Part shown: piece after piece, positions 24,219-33,082 of the stretch | Layout: each line of letters starts with the position of its first letter | Position numbering within the stretch: position 1 is the first letter of the stretch | Source: Burkholderia sp. HI2500 | GTDB taxonomy: Bacteria; Pseudomonadota; Gammaproteobacteria; Burkholderiales; Burkholderiaceae | Length of the DNA: 64,000 nt | Reading direction: 5' to 3' | Assembly: GCF_002223055.1 (NCBI RefSeq) | Contig: NZ_NKFL01000004.1 | Span: forward strand, 620,001-684,000 | Made by a program: the position numbers and the translations under genes | The notes under the pieces: generated by a model | The model's input: the letters and a program-made list of their open reading frames with translations, nothing else | Told to the model about the DNA's origin: nothing | Databases searched by the model: none

Positions 24219-24881
24219 ATGGACACTTCCGCTGCCCGTCGCCAGATCCTCGCGCGCATTCGCGCGGCGCAGGGGCGTGCGGCCGAACCCGATGCGGCCG
24301 AGCGCGACGGCGTTGCCGATTATCTCGCCCGTCATCCGGAAGGCCCGCGCCCGCCGGCGCCGGCCGATCTCGTCGCTGCATTCGTCGACGAAGCGGTACG
24401 CCTGTCGACGACGGTCGACGAAGTCGCGACGCTTGCCGACGTACCGGCCGCCGCGGCTCGCTACCTTTCCGCTCACGGCCTGCCGACGCAGGCCGTCGCG
24501 TGGCGTACGCTGGCCGATTTCGACTGGGCGGGCGCAGGCCTGTCGGTCGAATGCCGCAAGCCGCGCGACGGCGATCTGGTCGGCCTCACCGGCTGCTTTT
24601 GCGCGACGGCCGAAACGGGCTCGCTGGTGCTGCTGTCCGGCCCGGACACCTATGCGTCGGCCGGCCTGCTGCCGGAAACGCACATCGCGATCGTTCCCGC
24701 GTCGCGGATCGTCGCCGGTCACGAAGACGCCTTTGCGCTGATCCGCTCGGAGCGCGGCGAATTGCCGCGCGCGGTCAACTTCGTGTCGGGCCCGTCGCGC
24801 ACGGGCGATATCGAGCAGACCATCGTACTGGGCGCGCACGGCCCGTACCGCGTGCACGTGATCGTCGTACGGGGCGCATGA
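24219..24881 (+). CDS. lutC: LutC/YkgG-family (LUD domain) protein
   Basis: A 220-residue LUD-domain protein. LutC belongs to the LutABC complex used for L-lactate oxidation, but lutA and lutB are not adjacent here, so the family name is clearer than the pathway. Motifs: DLVGLTGCFCATAETGSLVLLSGPDTYASAGLLPETHIAIVPASRIV and FVSGPSRTGDIEQTIVLGAHGPYRVHVIVV, both typical of LUD proteins. The ATG at 24219 follows CACGAGGACC. It is an orphan member within this window. Confidence 0.87.
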   Translation: MDTSAARRQILARIRAAQGRAAEPDAAERDGVADYLARHPEGPRPPAPADLVAAFVDEAVRLSTTVDEVATLADVPAAAARYLSAHGLPTQAVAWRTLADFDWAGAGLSVECRKPRDGDLVGLTGCFCATAETGSLVLLSGPDTYASAGLLPETHIAIVPASRIVAGHEDAFALIRSERGELPRAVNFVSGPSRTGDIEQTIVLGAHGPYRVHVIVVRGA

Positions 24882-24924
24882 CGCGCCCGCTGCATCCACT
24901 ACCACTCGAACAAGGAAGTTCTGC

Positions 24925-26355
24925 ATGAAACGACATGCCGCCTGGGCGGGCATGGCGTCGGGGATCGCGCTTGGCGCCGTCCCCGCGCTTGCATCGGCCG
25001 CAACGCTCGACGGTGCCACGCTGTCCGCTCTCTGGGGCATCCCGTTCGCCGGGATCCTGCTGTCCATCGCACTGTTCCCGCTCGTCGCCCCCGTGTTCTG
25101 GCATCACCACTTCGGCAAGATCGCGGCCGGGTGGGCGGTCGTGTTCCTGGTCCCGTTCGCGTTCGCGTTCGGCGCGGGCACCGCGTTCGGCACGCTCGTG
25201 CATGCGCTGCTCGAGGAATACATCCCGTTCATCGTGCTGCTCACCGCGCTCTATACGGTCGCGGGCGGCATCTGCGTGAACGGCAACCTGCACGGCACGC
25301 CGAAGCTGAACACCGCGATCCTCGCGCTCGGCACGCTGCTCGCGAGCGTGATGGGCACGACGGGCGCCGCGATGCTGCTGATCCGGCCGCTGCTGCGCGC
25401 CAACGACAATCGCAAGCATGTCGTGCACGTCGTGATCTTCTTCATCTTCCTGGTCGCGAACGCGGGCGGCTCGCTGTCGCCGCTCGGCGATCCGCCGCTG
25501 TTCCTCGGTTTCCTGAATGGCGTGAGCTTCTTCTGGACGACCACGCACCTCGCACTGCCGATGCTGTTCATCTGCGTGGTGCTGCTGACGCTGTTCTTCG
25601 CGCTCGATACGTACTTCTACCGGAAGGGCGGCGAGGAGCGGCCCGCCGCACTCGACCCGACACCCGACAGTGCCCGGCTGTCGATCGACGGCAAGATCAA
25701 TTTCGTGCTGCTCGCGGCCGTGATCGGCCTGGTGCTGATGAGCGGCATCTGGAAGCCGGGCATCACGTTCGACGTGTGGGGCACGCACGTCGCGCTGCAG
25801 AATCTCGTGCGCGACGTCGCGCTCGTGGGCGTGACGCTCGCCTCGCTCGCGCTGACGCCGCGTTCCGCGCGCGAGGGCAACGCGTTCAACTGGGCGCCGA
25901 TCGAGGAAGTCGCGAAGCTGTTCGCGGGGATCTTCGTGACGATCGCGCCGGTGATCGTGATCCTGCGCGCCGGTGCCGACGGCGCATTCGCGCAGATCGT
26001 CCATCTCGTCACGGGGCCGGACGGCAAGCCGATCGACGCGATGTACTTCTGGGCGACCGGCATCCTGTCGTCGTTCCTCGACAATGCGCCGACCTATCTC
26101 GTGTTCTTCAACCTCGCGGGCGGTGATGCGCAGTCGCTGATGACGACCGGCGCGTCGACGCTGGCCGCGATTTCTGCAGGCGCGGTGTTCATGGGTGCGA
26201 ACAGCTATATCGGCAACGCGCCGAACTTCATGGTGAAGGCGATCGCCGAATCGCGCGGCGTGAAGATGCCGAGCTTCTTCGCTTATCTCGGCTGGGCGCT
26301 GATCGTGCTGATACCGGTATTCCTGCTTACGTCGTGGATCTTCTTCACGGCGTAA
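24925..26355 (+). CDS. NhaD-type sodium:proton antiporter (IT superfamily)
   Basis: A 476-residue inner-membrane protein with about 12 hydrophobic segments and an N-terminal signal-like segment. GTTGAAMLLIRPLLRANDNR, ANAGGSLSPLGDPPLFLGFLNGVSFFW and SSFLDNAPTYLVFFNLAGG are the family hallmarks: Gly/Ser/Pro and Asp-Asn motifs in the membrane. Similar proteins exchange Na+ for H+, while relatives carry citrate or arsenite, so the exact substrate is an inference. The ATG follows AGGAAG with good spacing. Confidence 0.88.
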   Translation: MKRHAAWAGMASGIALGAVPALASAATLDGATLSALWGIPFAGILLSIALFPLVAPVFWHHHFGKIAAGWAVVFLVPFAFAFGAGTAFGTLVHALLEEYIPFIVLLTALYTVAGGICVNGNLHGTPKLNTAILALGTLLASVMGTTGAAMLLIRPLLRANDNRKHVVHVVIFFIFLVANAGGSLSPLGDPPLFLGFLNGVSFFWTTTHLALPMLFICVVLLTLFFALDTYFYRKGGEERPAALDPTPDSARLSIDGKINFVLLAAVIGLVLMSGIWKPGITFDVWGTHVALQNLVRDVALVGVTLASLALTPRSAREGNAFNWAPIEEVAKLFAGIFVTIAPVIVILRAGADGAFAQIVHLVTGPDGKPIDAMYFWATGILSSFLDNAPTYLVFFNLAGGDAQSLMTTGASTLAAISAGAVFMGANSYIGNAPNFMVKAIAESRGVKMPSFFAYLGWALIVLIPVFLLTSWIFFTA

Positions 26356-26436
26356 GCTGACGATTTTCAACCTAGAGCGGGTGGTTCCAGTGGCGCACGG
26401 CGCGCAGCGATCCGCCCGCGGCATGCGGAGATGGCG

Positions 26437-27426
26437 ATGCAGAAGATCCTGGTCGCGCGTCCGATCTTTCCGGACGTGATCGAGCGGCTCAAGCAGTATT
26501 TCGACGTCGACTGGAACAACGGCGACGCACTCGCGCCCGACGCGCTCGCCGCGCGTCTGGCCGACAAGGACGGCGCGCTGACGGCCGGCGATCCGGTCGG
26601 TGCGGCCGAGCTGGCGGCGGCGCCGCGCCTGCGCGTCGTGGCGAACATGGCGGTCGGCTACAACAATTTCGACATGGCCGCGTTCAACGCGGCGAACGTG
26701 CTCGGCACCAACACCCCCGACGTGCTGAACGAGTCGACCGCCGATTTCGGCTGGGCGCTGATGATGGCCGCGGCCCGCCGGATCGCCGAATCCGAGCACT
26801 GGCTGCGGGCCGGCCACTGGCAGAAGTGGGCGTACGACGGTTTCCTCGGCAGCGACATCTACGGCTCGACGCTCGGCGTCATCGGGATGGGGCGCATCGG
26901 CCAGGCGCTCGCGCGCCGCGCGCGCGGCTTCGGGATGCAGGTGATCTATCACAACCGGTCGCGGGTCGCGCCCGAGATCGAGGCCGAGCTCAATGCCGAA
27001 TACGTGTCGAAGGACGCGTTGCTCGCCCGCGCCGATCACGTCGTGCTCGTGCTGCCGTATACGAAGGAGAACCATCACACGATCGGCGCGGCCGAACTCG
27101 CGAAGATGAAGCCCACCGCGACGCTGACCAACATCGCGCGCGGCGGGATCGTCGACGACGCGGCGCTGGCCGTCGCGCTGCGCGCCGGGACGATCGCCGC
27201 GGCCGGCCTCGACGTGTACGAAGGCGAGCCGACGGTCCATCCGGCACTGCTCGAGGTGCCGAACGTCGTGCTGACGCCGCATATCGCGAGTGCGACCGAA
27301 AAGACGCGCCGCGCGATGGCGAACCTCGCCGCCGACAACCTGATCGCGGCGCTGGGCGAGGGGCCGCGCGCAGGGCAACCGCCGAATCCGATCAACCCTG
27401 ACGTGATCGGGAAGCCGCGCGCATGA
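26437..27426 (+). CDS. ghrB: 2-hydroxyacid dehydrogenase, glyoxylate/hydroxypyruvate reductase type
   Basis: A cytoplasmic NAD(P)H-dependent reductase of glyoxylate or hydroxypyruvate. The 329-residue protein has the Rossmann motif GVIGMGRIGQALARRARGFGMQV, with family signature ARGGIVDDAALAVALRAGTIAAAGLDVYEGEP and the catalytic HIASAT near the end. The ATG at 26437 is chosen over one at 26431 because GGAG (26427-26430) abuts the first ATG and has correct spacing only to the second. Overlaps the start of rmuC by 4 bp (ATGA). Confidence 0.9.
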   Translation: MQKILVARPIFPDVIERLKQYFDVDWNNGDALAPDALAARLADKDGALTAGDPVGAAELAAAPRLRVVANMAVGYNNFDMAAFNAANVLGTNTPDVLNESTADFGWALMMAAARRIAESEHWLRAGHWQKWAYDGFLGSDIYGSTLGVIGMGRIGQALARRARGFGMQVIYHNRSRVAPEIEAELNAEYVSKDALLARADHVVLVLPYTKENHHTIGAAELAKMKPTATLTNIARGGIVDDAALAVALRAGTIAAAGLDVYEGEPTVHPALLEVPNVVLTPHIASATEKTRRAMANLAADNLIAALGEGPRAGQPPNPINPDVIGKPRA

Positions 27427-28901
27427 CGATGACGTTGTTGCTTGCGGCGGTCGTCGTGCTGGCCGTCGCGCTTGCGGTGGCGATCGTCGCGCTCGTGCGT
27501 GGCGGTGGCCGCCACGACGACGCGGCGATACTCGGCGACCAGATCGAGGACGCCGCGCATGCGCAGGCGCGCGCAGTCGAGCGGCTCGAGCGCGAATTGC
27601 GCGGCGAGATCGTCGAGAACGCGCGCGGTTCGCGCACCGAGCTGGCCGGCAGCTTCGCGCAGCTTCAGCAGACGCTCGCCGCGCAACTGACGAGCGTCGC
27701 GACCGTGCAGAACAACCAGATCGAGGGTTTTGCACAGCAGCTCGGCAAGCTCGTCGCCGGCAACGCGCAGCAGTTCGACGCGATGCGCGAGAGCGTGCAG
27801 CGGCAGGCGCAGCAGGCGCGCGAGGAGCAGACGGGCGCGCTCAGGCTGTTCGGCGACACGTTGAACCGGCAGCTCACGCAATTGACCGAAGCGAACGACC
27901 GCCGGATCGGCGAGGTGCGCGCGACGCTCGAACAGCGGCTGAAGGAAATCGAGACGAACAACGCGGCGAAGCTCGAGGAGATGCGCCGCACCGTCGACGA
28001 GAAACTGCACGCGACGCTCGAGCAGCGGCTCGGCGAATCGTTCAAGCTCGTGTCGGACCGGCTCGAGCAGGTGCATCGCGGGCTCGGCGAGATGCAGACG
28101 CTCGCGGCGGGCGTTGGCGACCTGAAGAAGGTGCTGACCAACGTGAAGACGCGCGGCACCTGGGGCGAAGTGCAGCTCGAGGCGCTGCTCGAACAGATGC
28201 TGACGCCCGAGCAGTACGCGAAGAACGTCGCGACGGTGCCGAAGAGCAGCGAGCGCGTCGAGTTCGCGATCCGGCTGCCGGGGCGCGAGGCCGGCACGCG
28301 CGACGCGTCGCCCGTGTGGCTGCCGATCGACGCGAAATTTCCGCGCGAGGACTACGAGCGGCTGATCGACGCGCAGGAGCGCGCCGATGCGGTGGCGGTG
28401 GAGGAGGCGGCCCGCGCGCTCGAGGCACGCGTGCGGCTGGAGGCGCGCACGATCGCCGAGAAGTATGTCGCGCCGCCGCACACGACCGATTTCGCGCTGC
28501 TGTTCCTGCCGACCGAGGGGCTCTATGCGGAGATCCTGCGCCGCCCGGGGCTGACCGACCTGTTGCAGCGCGACTATCGCGTGACGGTCGCCGGCCCGAC
28601 GACGCTCACCGCATTGTTGAACAGCCTGCAGATGGGTTTCCGCACGCTCGCGATCGAGCAGCGGTCGAGCGAGGTGTGGCAGGTGCTCGGGGCGGTGAAG
28701 ACGGAGTTCGGCAAGTTCGGCGACGTGCTCGCGCGCACGAAGTCGCAGCTCGAAACGGTCACGCGCTCGATCGAGGCCGCCGAGCAGCGCACCCGCGTGA
28801 TGAACCGCAAGCTCAAGCAGGTCGAGGCGCTGCCGGGCGATACGGCGGCAGGGCTGCTGGGTGCGGAAGGGGCCGACGGTGCCGACGCGGACGACGCATG
28901 A
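27423..28901 (+). CDS. rmuC: DNA recombination protein RmuC
   Basis: RmuC limits inversion at short inverted repeats and is anchored by an N-terminal membrane segment (MTMTLLLAAVVVLAVALAVAIVALV). Residues ~60-240 are coiled-coil rich in Gln and Glu, followed by the RmuC nuclease-like domain: TWGEVQLEALLEQMLTPEQYAKN, IDAKFPREDYERLIDA, LFLPTEGLYAEIL. The 492-residue length fits the family. Its ATG overlaps the ghrB stop, so translation is coupled. Confidence 0.94.
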   Translation: MTMTLLLAAVVVLAVALAVAIVALVRGGGRHDDAAILGDQIEDAAHAQARAVERLERELRGEIVENARGSRTELAGSFAQLQQTLAAQLTSVATVQNNQIEGFAQQLGKLVAGNAQQFDAMRESVQRQAQQAREEQTGALRLFGDTLNRQLTQLTEANDRRIGEVRATLEQRLKEIETNNAAKLEEMRRTVDEKLHATLEQRLGESFKLVSDRLEQVHRGLGEMQTLAAGVGDLKKVLTNVKTRGTWGEVQLEALLEQMLTPEQYAKNVATVPKSSERVEFAIRLPGREAGTRDASPVWLPIDAKFPREDYERLIDAQERADAVAVEEAARALEARVRLEARTIAEKYVAPPHTTDFALLFLPTEGLYAEILRRPGLTDLLQRDYRVTVAGPTTLTALLNSLQMGFRTLAIEQRSSEVWQVLGAVKTEFGKFGDVLARTKSQLETVTRSIEAAEQRTRVMNRKLKQVEALPGDTAAGLLGAEGADGADADDA

Positions 28902-28929
28902 CGCACATGGCCGACATCGGCTGGAAAGC

Positions 28930-28960
28930 AAAAACGGGCGCCGCGGCGCCCGTTTTCTTT
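28930..28960. terminator. Bidirectional terminator between rmuC and the GNAT gene
   Basis: ACGGGCGCC-GC-GGCGCCCGT is a perfect stem with an A-run on its left and TTTTCTTTT on its right, serving both converging genes. Confidence 0.85.
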
Positions 28961-28991
28961 TGACGCGATGGCCGGCGTGGCCGGCTCGCGG

Positions 28992-29477
28992 TCAATGCCC
29001 GGCGAGCGTATCCAGTGCGTCGCCCGTGACGCGAACGATGCGCCAGTCGGGCAGCACGGTTGCGCCCATCTTTTCGTAGAAATCGATCGCCGGCTGGTTC
29101 CAGTCGAGGACCGACCATTCGAAGCGTCCGCAACGGCGCTCGACGGCCAAGGCAGCGAGGTGACGCAGCATCGCGGTGCCGAGGCCCGTGCCGCGCTGCG
29201 ACGGCTGCACGTACAGGTCCTCGAGATAGAGGCCGCGACGGCCGAGGAACGTCGAATAATTGTGGAAGAACAGCGCATACGCGACGATCGCGCCGTCGTG
29301 CTCGGCCACCCTTGCCTCGGCGGCAGGCTGCTCGCCGAACAGCGCGTCGGCGAGATCGGCCTCGGTCGCGACGAACAGGTGCGCGAGTTTCTCGAACTCG
29401 GCCAGCTCGCGCATCAGCGCGAGGATCGCGCCGACGTCGCGTGCCTGGGCCGCGCGGATCAGCGGTGTGCCGCTCAC
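28992..29477 (-). CDS. GNAT-family N-acetyltransferase (diamine/spermidine acetyltransferase-like)
   Basis: A 161-residue acetyl-CoA-dependent transferase: IRAAQARDVGAILALMRELAEFEKL, then GRRGLYLEDLYVQPSQRGTGLGTAMLRHLAALAVERRCGRFEWSVLDWNQPAIDFYEKMGA. The QRGTGLG acetyl-CoA loop is intact, and ELAEFEKL plus LEDLYV is typical of the SAT1/YitH-like group; the substrate is not proven. The start is a GTG at 29477 and overlaps the stop of the small membrane gene by 4 bp (GTGA), so the pair is co-translated. Confidence 0.9.
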   Translation of the reverse strand: MSGTPLIRAAQARDVGAILALMRELAEFEKLAHLFVATEADLADALFGEQPAAEARVAEHDGAIVAYALFFHNYSTFLGRRGLYLEDLYVQPSQRGTGLGTAMLRHLAALAVERRCGRFEWSVLDWNQPAIDFYEKMGATVLPDWRIVRVTGDALDTLAGH

Positions 29478-29749
29478 GCTTCTTCCGGCGGGTCGGACAG
29501 CACGATCTCGATGCCGCCGAAGCGCGATGCGACCCAGTTGTACGCGTGGCATGCGATCCACAGCAGTACGAAGCCGAGGATGGCGTTCAGCAGCAGCGCG
29601 CTCAGGATCGTGCTCAGTTCGACCATCCCGTAGCGAACGTACGCGACGAGAATGCCGAGCAGCACGATCGGCACGCTGAACGTCAGGTAGACGAGGATCA
29701 GCGCTTTTGCGGTCTGCCCCGCGGCGATCGACGAAATTTGTTTCTTCAT
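29474..29749 (-). CDS. Small membrane protein, two hydrophobic segments
   Basis: A 91-residue protein, MKKQISSIAAGQTAKALILVYL onward, with hydrophobic segments at ~16-41 and ~47-68 and an acidic C-terminal tail (VLSDPPEEA). No family is recognised. A Tyr/Asn pair in HAYNWVASRFGGIEIVL follows the second segment. The overlap with the GNAT gene by GTGA suggests shared expression. It lies downstream of the moeA stop on the same strand but is not obviously part of the molybdenum pathway. Confidence 0.72.
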   Translation of the reverse strand: MKKQISSIAAGQTAKALILVYLTFSVPIVLLGILVAYVRYGMVELSTILSALLLNAILGFVLLWIACHAYNWVASRFGGIEIVLSDPPEEA

Positions 29750-29788
29750 GTGCGGATTGCCCCCGTAGAGATATACCGATAGTGGAAT

Positions 29789-31087
29789 TCAGATCAGGCC
29801 GTCGAGCGGCAGGATGTCGACCGGGGTGCCCGCGTCGACTGCCGCGGTATCGTGGCCCAGGACGATGAAACAGTTGGCGGCCGCGAGGCCGCTCAGCGAC
29901 GCGGAACTCTGCGAGCCGGCCGGTGCGACGTGCCAGCGGCCGTCGGCGGCGCGCGTCGCGACGCCGCGCAGGTAGTCGGTGCGGCCCGGGTGCGTCTTCA
30001 GCGCTTGCGTGCTGAGTGCGGTATGCATCGCCGGCGGCTGGGCCTGCGCGCCGGCCAGCGTCAGCAGCGCGGGGCGCACGATCGCGTAGAACGTCACGGC
30101 AGACGCGACCGGGTTGCCGGGCAGGCCGAAGAACAGCGTGTGACCGGCGCCGTCGGCGGCGCGTGCGAGCGTGCCGCACGCGAGCGGCCGGCCGGGACGC
30201 AGCGCGAGGCTGGCGAACGTTACGTCGCCGAGCCGTGCCATGACGTCGCGCGTGAAGTCGGCTTCGCCGACCGATACGCCGCCCGACGTGATCACCGCAT
30301 CGGCCTGCGCGGCGACCGCGCTGCGCAATGCGGCTTCGAGCGCGGCCGGGTCGTCGCGGACGATCCCGAGATCGACCGCGTCGACATGCAGCCTTTCGAG
30401 CATCGCGATCAGCATCCCGCGGTTGCTGTCGTACAGGGCGCCGGGGCCGAGCGGCTCGCCGGGCTCGCGCAGTTCGTCACCGGTGGAGAACACGGCGACG
30501 CGCACGCGCCGGCGCACCGCAACTTCGGGGAAACCGAACGACGCGAGCAGGCCGAGATCGGACGGCCGCAGGATGCGGCCTGCGGCAAGCGCGCACGCGC
30601 CGCGCGCGAGGTCCTCGCCGGCCTTGCGGCAGTTCGCGCCGCGCGCGACGTCGTGCGCGGCGAAGTGGATCGTGTCGCCGTCGACGCGCACGCGTTCTTG
30701 CGGAATCACCGTGTCGCAGCCGGCCGGCATCGGCGCGCCCGTCATGATGCGCACGCATGATCCGGCCGCCACGGCACCGTCGAACGGATGGCCGGCGAGC
30801 GCGGTGCCGGCGACCGCCAGCGTGACCTCCGCTTGCGGCGATGCGTGCGTGCCCGTACTGCCGTCGAACGCATAGCCGTCCATCGCCGAGTTGTCGTACG
30901 CGGGAATGTCGAACGGGGCATTCACGTCGGCCGCGAGCACGCGGTCGAGTGCATCGCGCAGCGCCACCGTGTCACACGCGTCGACCGGCACCGCGAAGCG
31001 GCACGCGAGCGCCTGCGCGTCGGCGAGCGACAGCGGGGCATCGGAATCGGGTGCGGTTCGGGGGGCGGGCGAGGATTGCGTGATCAT
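29789..31087 (-). CDS. moeA: Molybdopterin molybdotransferase MoeA
   Basis: MoeA inserts molybdate into adenylated molybdopterin. The 432-residue protein has the expected PAYDNSAMDGYAFD segment, RIMTGAPMPAGCDTVIPQE (metal-binding region), and VITSGGVSVGEADFTRDVM and GLPGNPVASAVTF. It stands after mobA and moaA on the same strand with a 105-bp gap before it, and together with mog at 1321 they provide most of the later steps of the pathway. Confidence 0.95.
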   Translation of the reverse strand: MITQSSPAPRTAPDSDAPLSLADAQALACRFAVPVDACDTVALRDALDRVLAADVNAPFDIPAYDNSAMDGYAFDGSTGTHASPQAEVTLAVAGTALAGHPFDGAVAAGSCVRIMTGAPMPAGCDTVIPQERVRVDGDTIHFAAHDVARGANCRKAGEDLARGACALAAGRILRPSDLGLLASFGFPEVAVRRRVRVAVFSTGDELREPGEPLGPGALYDSNRGMLIAMLERLHVDAVDLGIVRDDPAALEAALRSAVAAQADAVITSGGVSVGEADFTRDVMARLGDVTFASLALRPGRPLACGTLARAADGAGHTLFFGLPGNPVASAVTFYAIVRPALLTLAGAQAQPPAMHTALSTQALKTHPGRTDYLRGVATRAADGRWHVAPAGSQSSASLSGLAAANCFIVLGHDTAAVDAGTPVDILPLDGLI

Positions 31088-31192
31088 CAGTCGGACTGCG
31101 CCGCAAGGCGTATCGGGTTCGTGGCCGGTGGCGCGAGGAGGGTGCCTGGGCGCGGGTTGCGCGTGCGGCGGGCGGGAACCGCGCGGGTGCCG

Positions 31193-31810
31193 TCAGCGGC
31201 GGGCCAGCGCGGCGAGTTCCTGCCAGGAGTTGGCATTGTAAAACGCACGCTCGTCGTGAAACTCGACTTCGACCGTCTTGTGGCGTGCGTACCACGCACG
31301 CACCTTGCGGTCGCCGGCGGCGAGCCGGGCGGCGAGCTCATCGGCCAGCGACGTGCGCAGCAGCGCGAACGTCGGCTGCGGCGAGCGCACTTGTTGTGCA
31401 TCGACGGTCACCGCCATGGCGATGTCGGCCTGCCGCGCGTCGAGCGCCGCTTGCAACCGTGCGACGAGGTCGGCCGGCAGATAGGGTGTATCGCATGGCG
31501 AACACGCGACGAGCGGCGCGCGTGCCGCCCGCATGCCGGCGAGCAGGCCCGCGAGCGGGCCGGGGAAGTCGGGTGTTTCGTCCGCGACGATGCGCGCGTC
31601 GAATGGCGCACCGAGTTCGGCGTAGCGATCGGCATGGCGATTCGCGCTGATCAGCGTCTCGTCGACCTGCGGCGAGAGCCGGCGCAGCACGTGCAGCGCG
31701 AGCGGCATGCCGTCGAGCAACTGCAGGCCCTTGTCGACGCCATCCATGCGTGTGGCGCGCCCGCCTGCGAGCAGCAGGCCGGCGATCGTGGGAGAGGCGG
31801 AAGCGGGCAT
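31193..31810 (-). CDS. mobA: Molybdenum cofactor guanylyltransferase MobA
   Basis: MobA transfers GMP to molybdenum cofactor to make the MGD form used by DMSO-reductase-family enzymes. The 205-residue protein has the nucleotide-binding start AGLLLAGGRATRMDGVDKGLQLL, later ADETPDFPGPLAGLLAGM and CDTPYLPADLV, the family's known motifs. It overlaps no other gene; moaA ends 29 bp upstream on the same strand. Confidence 0.94.
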   Translation of the reverse strand: MPASASPTIAGLLLAGGRATRMDGVDKGLQLLDGMPLALHVLRRLSPQVDETLISANRHADRYAELGAPFDARIVADETPDFPGPLAGLLAGMRAARAPLVACSPCDTPYLPADLVARLQAALDARQADIAMAVTVDAQQVRSPQPTFALLRTSLADELAARLAAGDRKVRAWYARHKTVEVEFHDERAFYNANSWQELAALARR

Positions 31811-31838
31811 GGTAAGAGGGCGGGATGGGCGGCGTGCG

Positions 31839-32951
31839 TCAGCCGCCGATATACGACATCTCGACCCGCTTGCCGGCGCCGTCGGGCACGGCGTCGGCCG
31901 ATGCGCTGCCGCGCAGTTGCGAATAACGGTCGGTGCGGGCCTGCCAGATGCGGGCGATCGCGGTCGCGATCTCGGCGTCGCTCGCGCCGCCGCGCACGAG
32001 CGCGCGCAGATCGTGGCCGGTCGACGCGAACAGGCACAGGTACAGCTTGCCTTCGGTCGACAGCCGCGCGCGCGTGCAGTCGCCGCAGAAGGCCTGCGTG
32101 ACGCTGGAAATCACGCCGATCTCGCCGCCGCCGTCCGCATAGCCCCAGCGCTGCGCGGTTTCGGCCGCCGTGTGTGGATCGAGCGGTACGAGCGGGAAGT
32201 GTTCGGCGATCCGTGCGATGACGTCGGCCGATGGCAGCACCTCGGTCATGTTCCAGCCGTTCGACGTGCCGACGTCCATGTATTCGATGAAGCGCAGGAT
32301 CACGCCGGTGCCGCGGAAACGCTCGGCCATCGGCAGGATCTCGCTGTCGTTGGTGCCGCGCTTCACGACCATGTTGACCTTGACCGGTGCGAGGCCCACG
32401 GCCTGGGCCGCGAAGATGCCGTCGAGCACGTCGGCGCTCGCGAACTCGGCATCGTTCATGCGCTTGAACAACGTATCGTCGAGCGCGTCGAGGCTGACCG
32501 TCACGCGCGTGAGCCCGGCGTCCTTCAGCGCGCGCGCCTTGCGTGCGAGCAGCGAACCGTTGGTCGTGAGCGTCAGGTCGAGCGGGCGGCCGTCGTGGGT
32601 GGTCAGGCGGGCGAGGCGCTCGATCAGGAATTCGAGATTCTTGCGCAGCAGCGGCTCGCCGCCAGTGATGCGGATCTTCTCGACGCCGTGTGCGACAAAG
32701 AGTCGCGCCACGCGTTCGATTTCCTCGTGCGTGAGCAGCGCGCTGTGCGGCAGGAACGGGTAGTCCTTGTCGAAGACGGCGCGCGGCATGCAGTACACGC
32801 AGCGGAAGTTGCAGCGATCCGTCACCGAAATGCGCAGGTCGCGCAGCGGCCTGGCGAATGTGTCGGCCAGCGTGCCGTCCGGGGCGTGCGCGACGCCGGA
32901 GACGTCCGGCATCCCGCTGACGTCGGCGAGAGGAATGATGCGTCGGGACAT
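31839..32951 (-). CDS. moaA: GTP 3',8-cyclase MoaA (radical SAM)
   Basis: MoaA starts molybdenum cofactor synthesis by converting GTP with MoaC to cPMP. The 370-residue protein has the radical-SAM cluster motif CNFRCVYC (with preceding RISVTDR), [16 protein letters not shown] for SAM binding, and a C-terminal cluster motif [21 protein letters not shown]. The conserved C-terminal Gly-Gly is present (SYIGG). Predicted first gene of moaA-mobA-moeA. Confidence 0.96.
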   Translation of the reverse strand: MSRRIIPLADVSGMPDVSGVAHAPDGTLADTFARPLRDLRISVTDRCNFRCVYCMPRAVFDKDYPFLPHSALLTHEEIERVARLFVAHGVEKIRITGGEPLLRKNLEFLIERLARLTTHDGRPLDLTLTTNGSLLARKARALKDAGLTRVTVSLDALDDTLFKRMNDAEFASADVLDGIFAAQAVGLAPVKVNMVVKRGTNDSEILPMAERFRGTGVILRFIEYMDVGTSNGWNMTEVLPSADVIARIAEHFPLVPLDPHTAAETAQRWGYADGGGEIGVISSVTQAFCGDCTRARLSTEGKLYLCLFASTGHDLRALVRGGASDAEIATAIARIWQARTDRYSQLRGSASADAVPDGAGKRVEMSYIGG

Positions 32952-33033
32952 GTTGAAAGAAGTGCGAACCAGACCTCTATTTTAGCCGCAAGCGGCCGGT
33001 CGGTCCGGTGGGCGGAAACCCGCAGCGCGGACA

Positions 33034-33063
33034 TGAAAAAGCCCGCCGGAGGCGGGCTTTTCC
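33034..33063. terminator. Bidirectional terminator downstream of rne
   Basis: GCCCGCC-GGA-GGCGGGC (33041-33057) with AAAAA on the left and TTTT on the right; it ends rne transcription and lies upstream of moaA. Confidence 0.85.
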
Positions 33064-33082
33064 TGGTCGGACGGTACGTCGA

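Noticed and set aside
24775..27735. A 986-residue minus-strand frame over lutC, the antiporter and ghrB
   Set aside because: Three well-supported plus-strand genes occupy the region; the translated sequence is Arg/Glu/His-rich with no motif.
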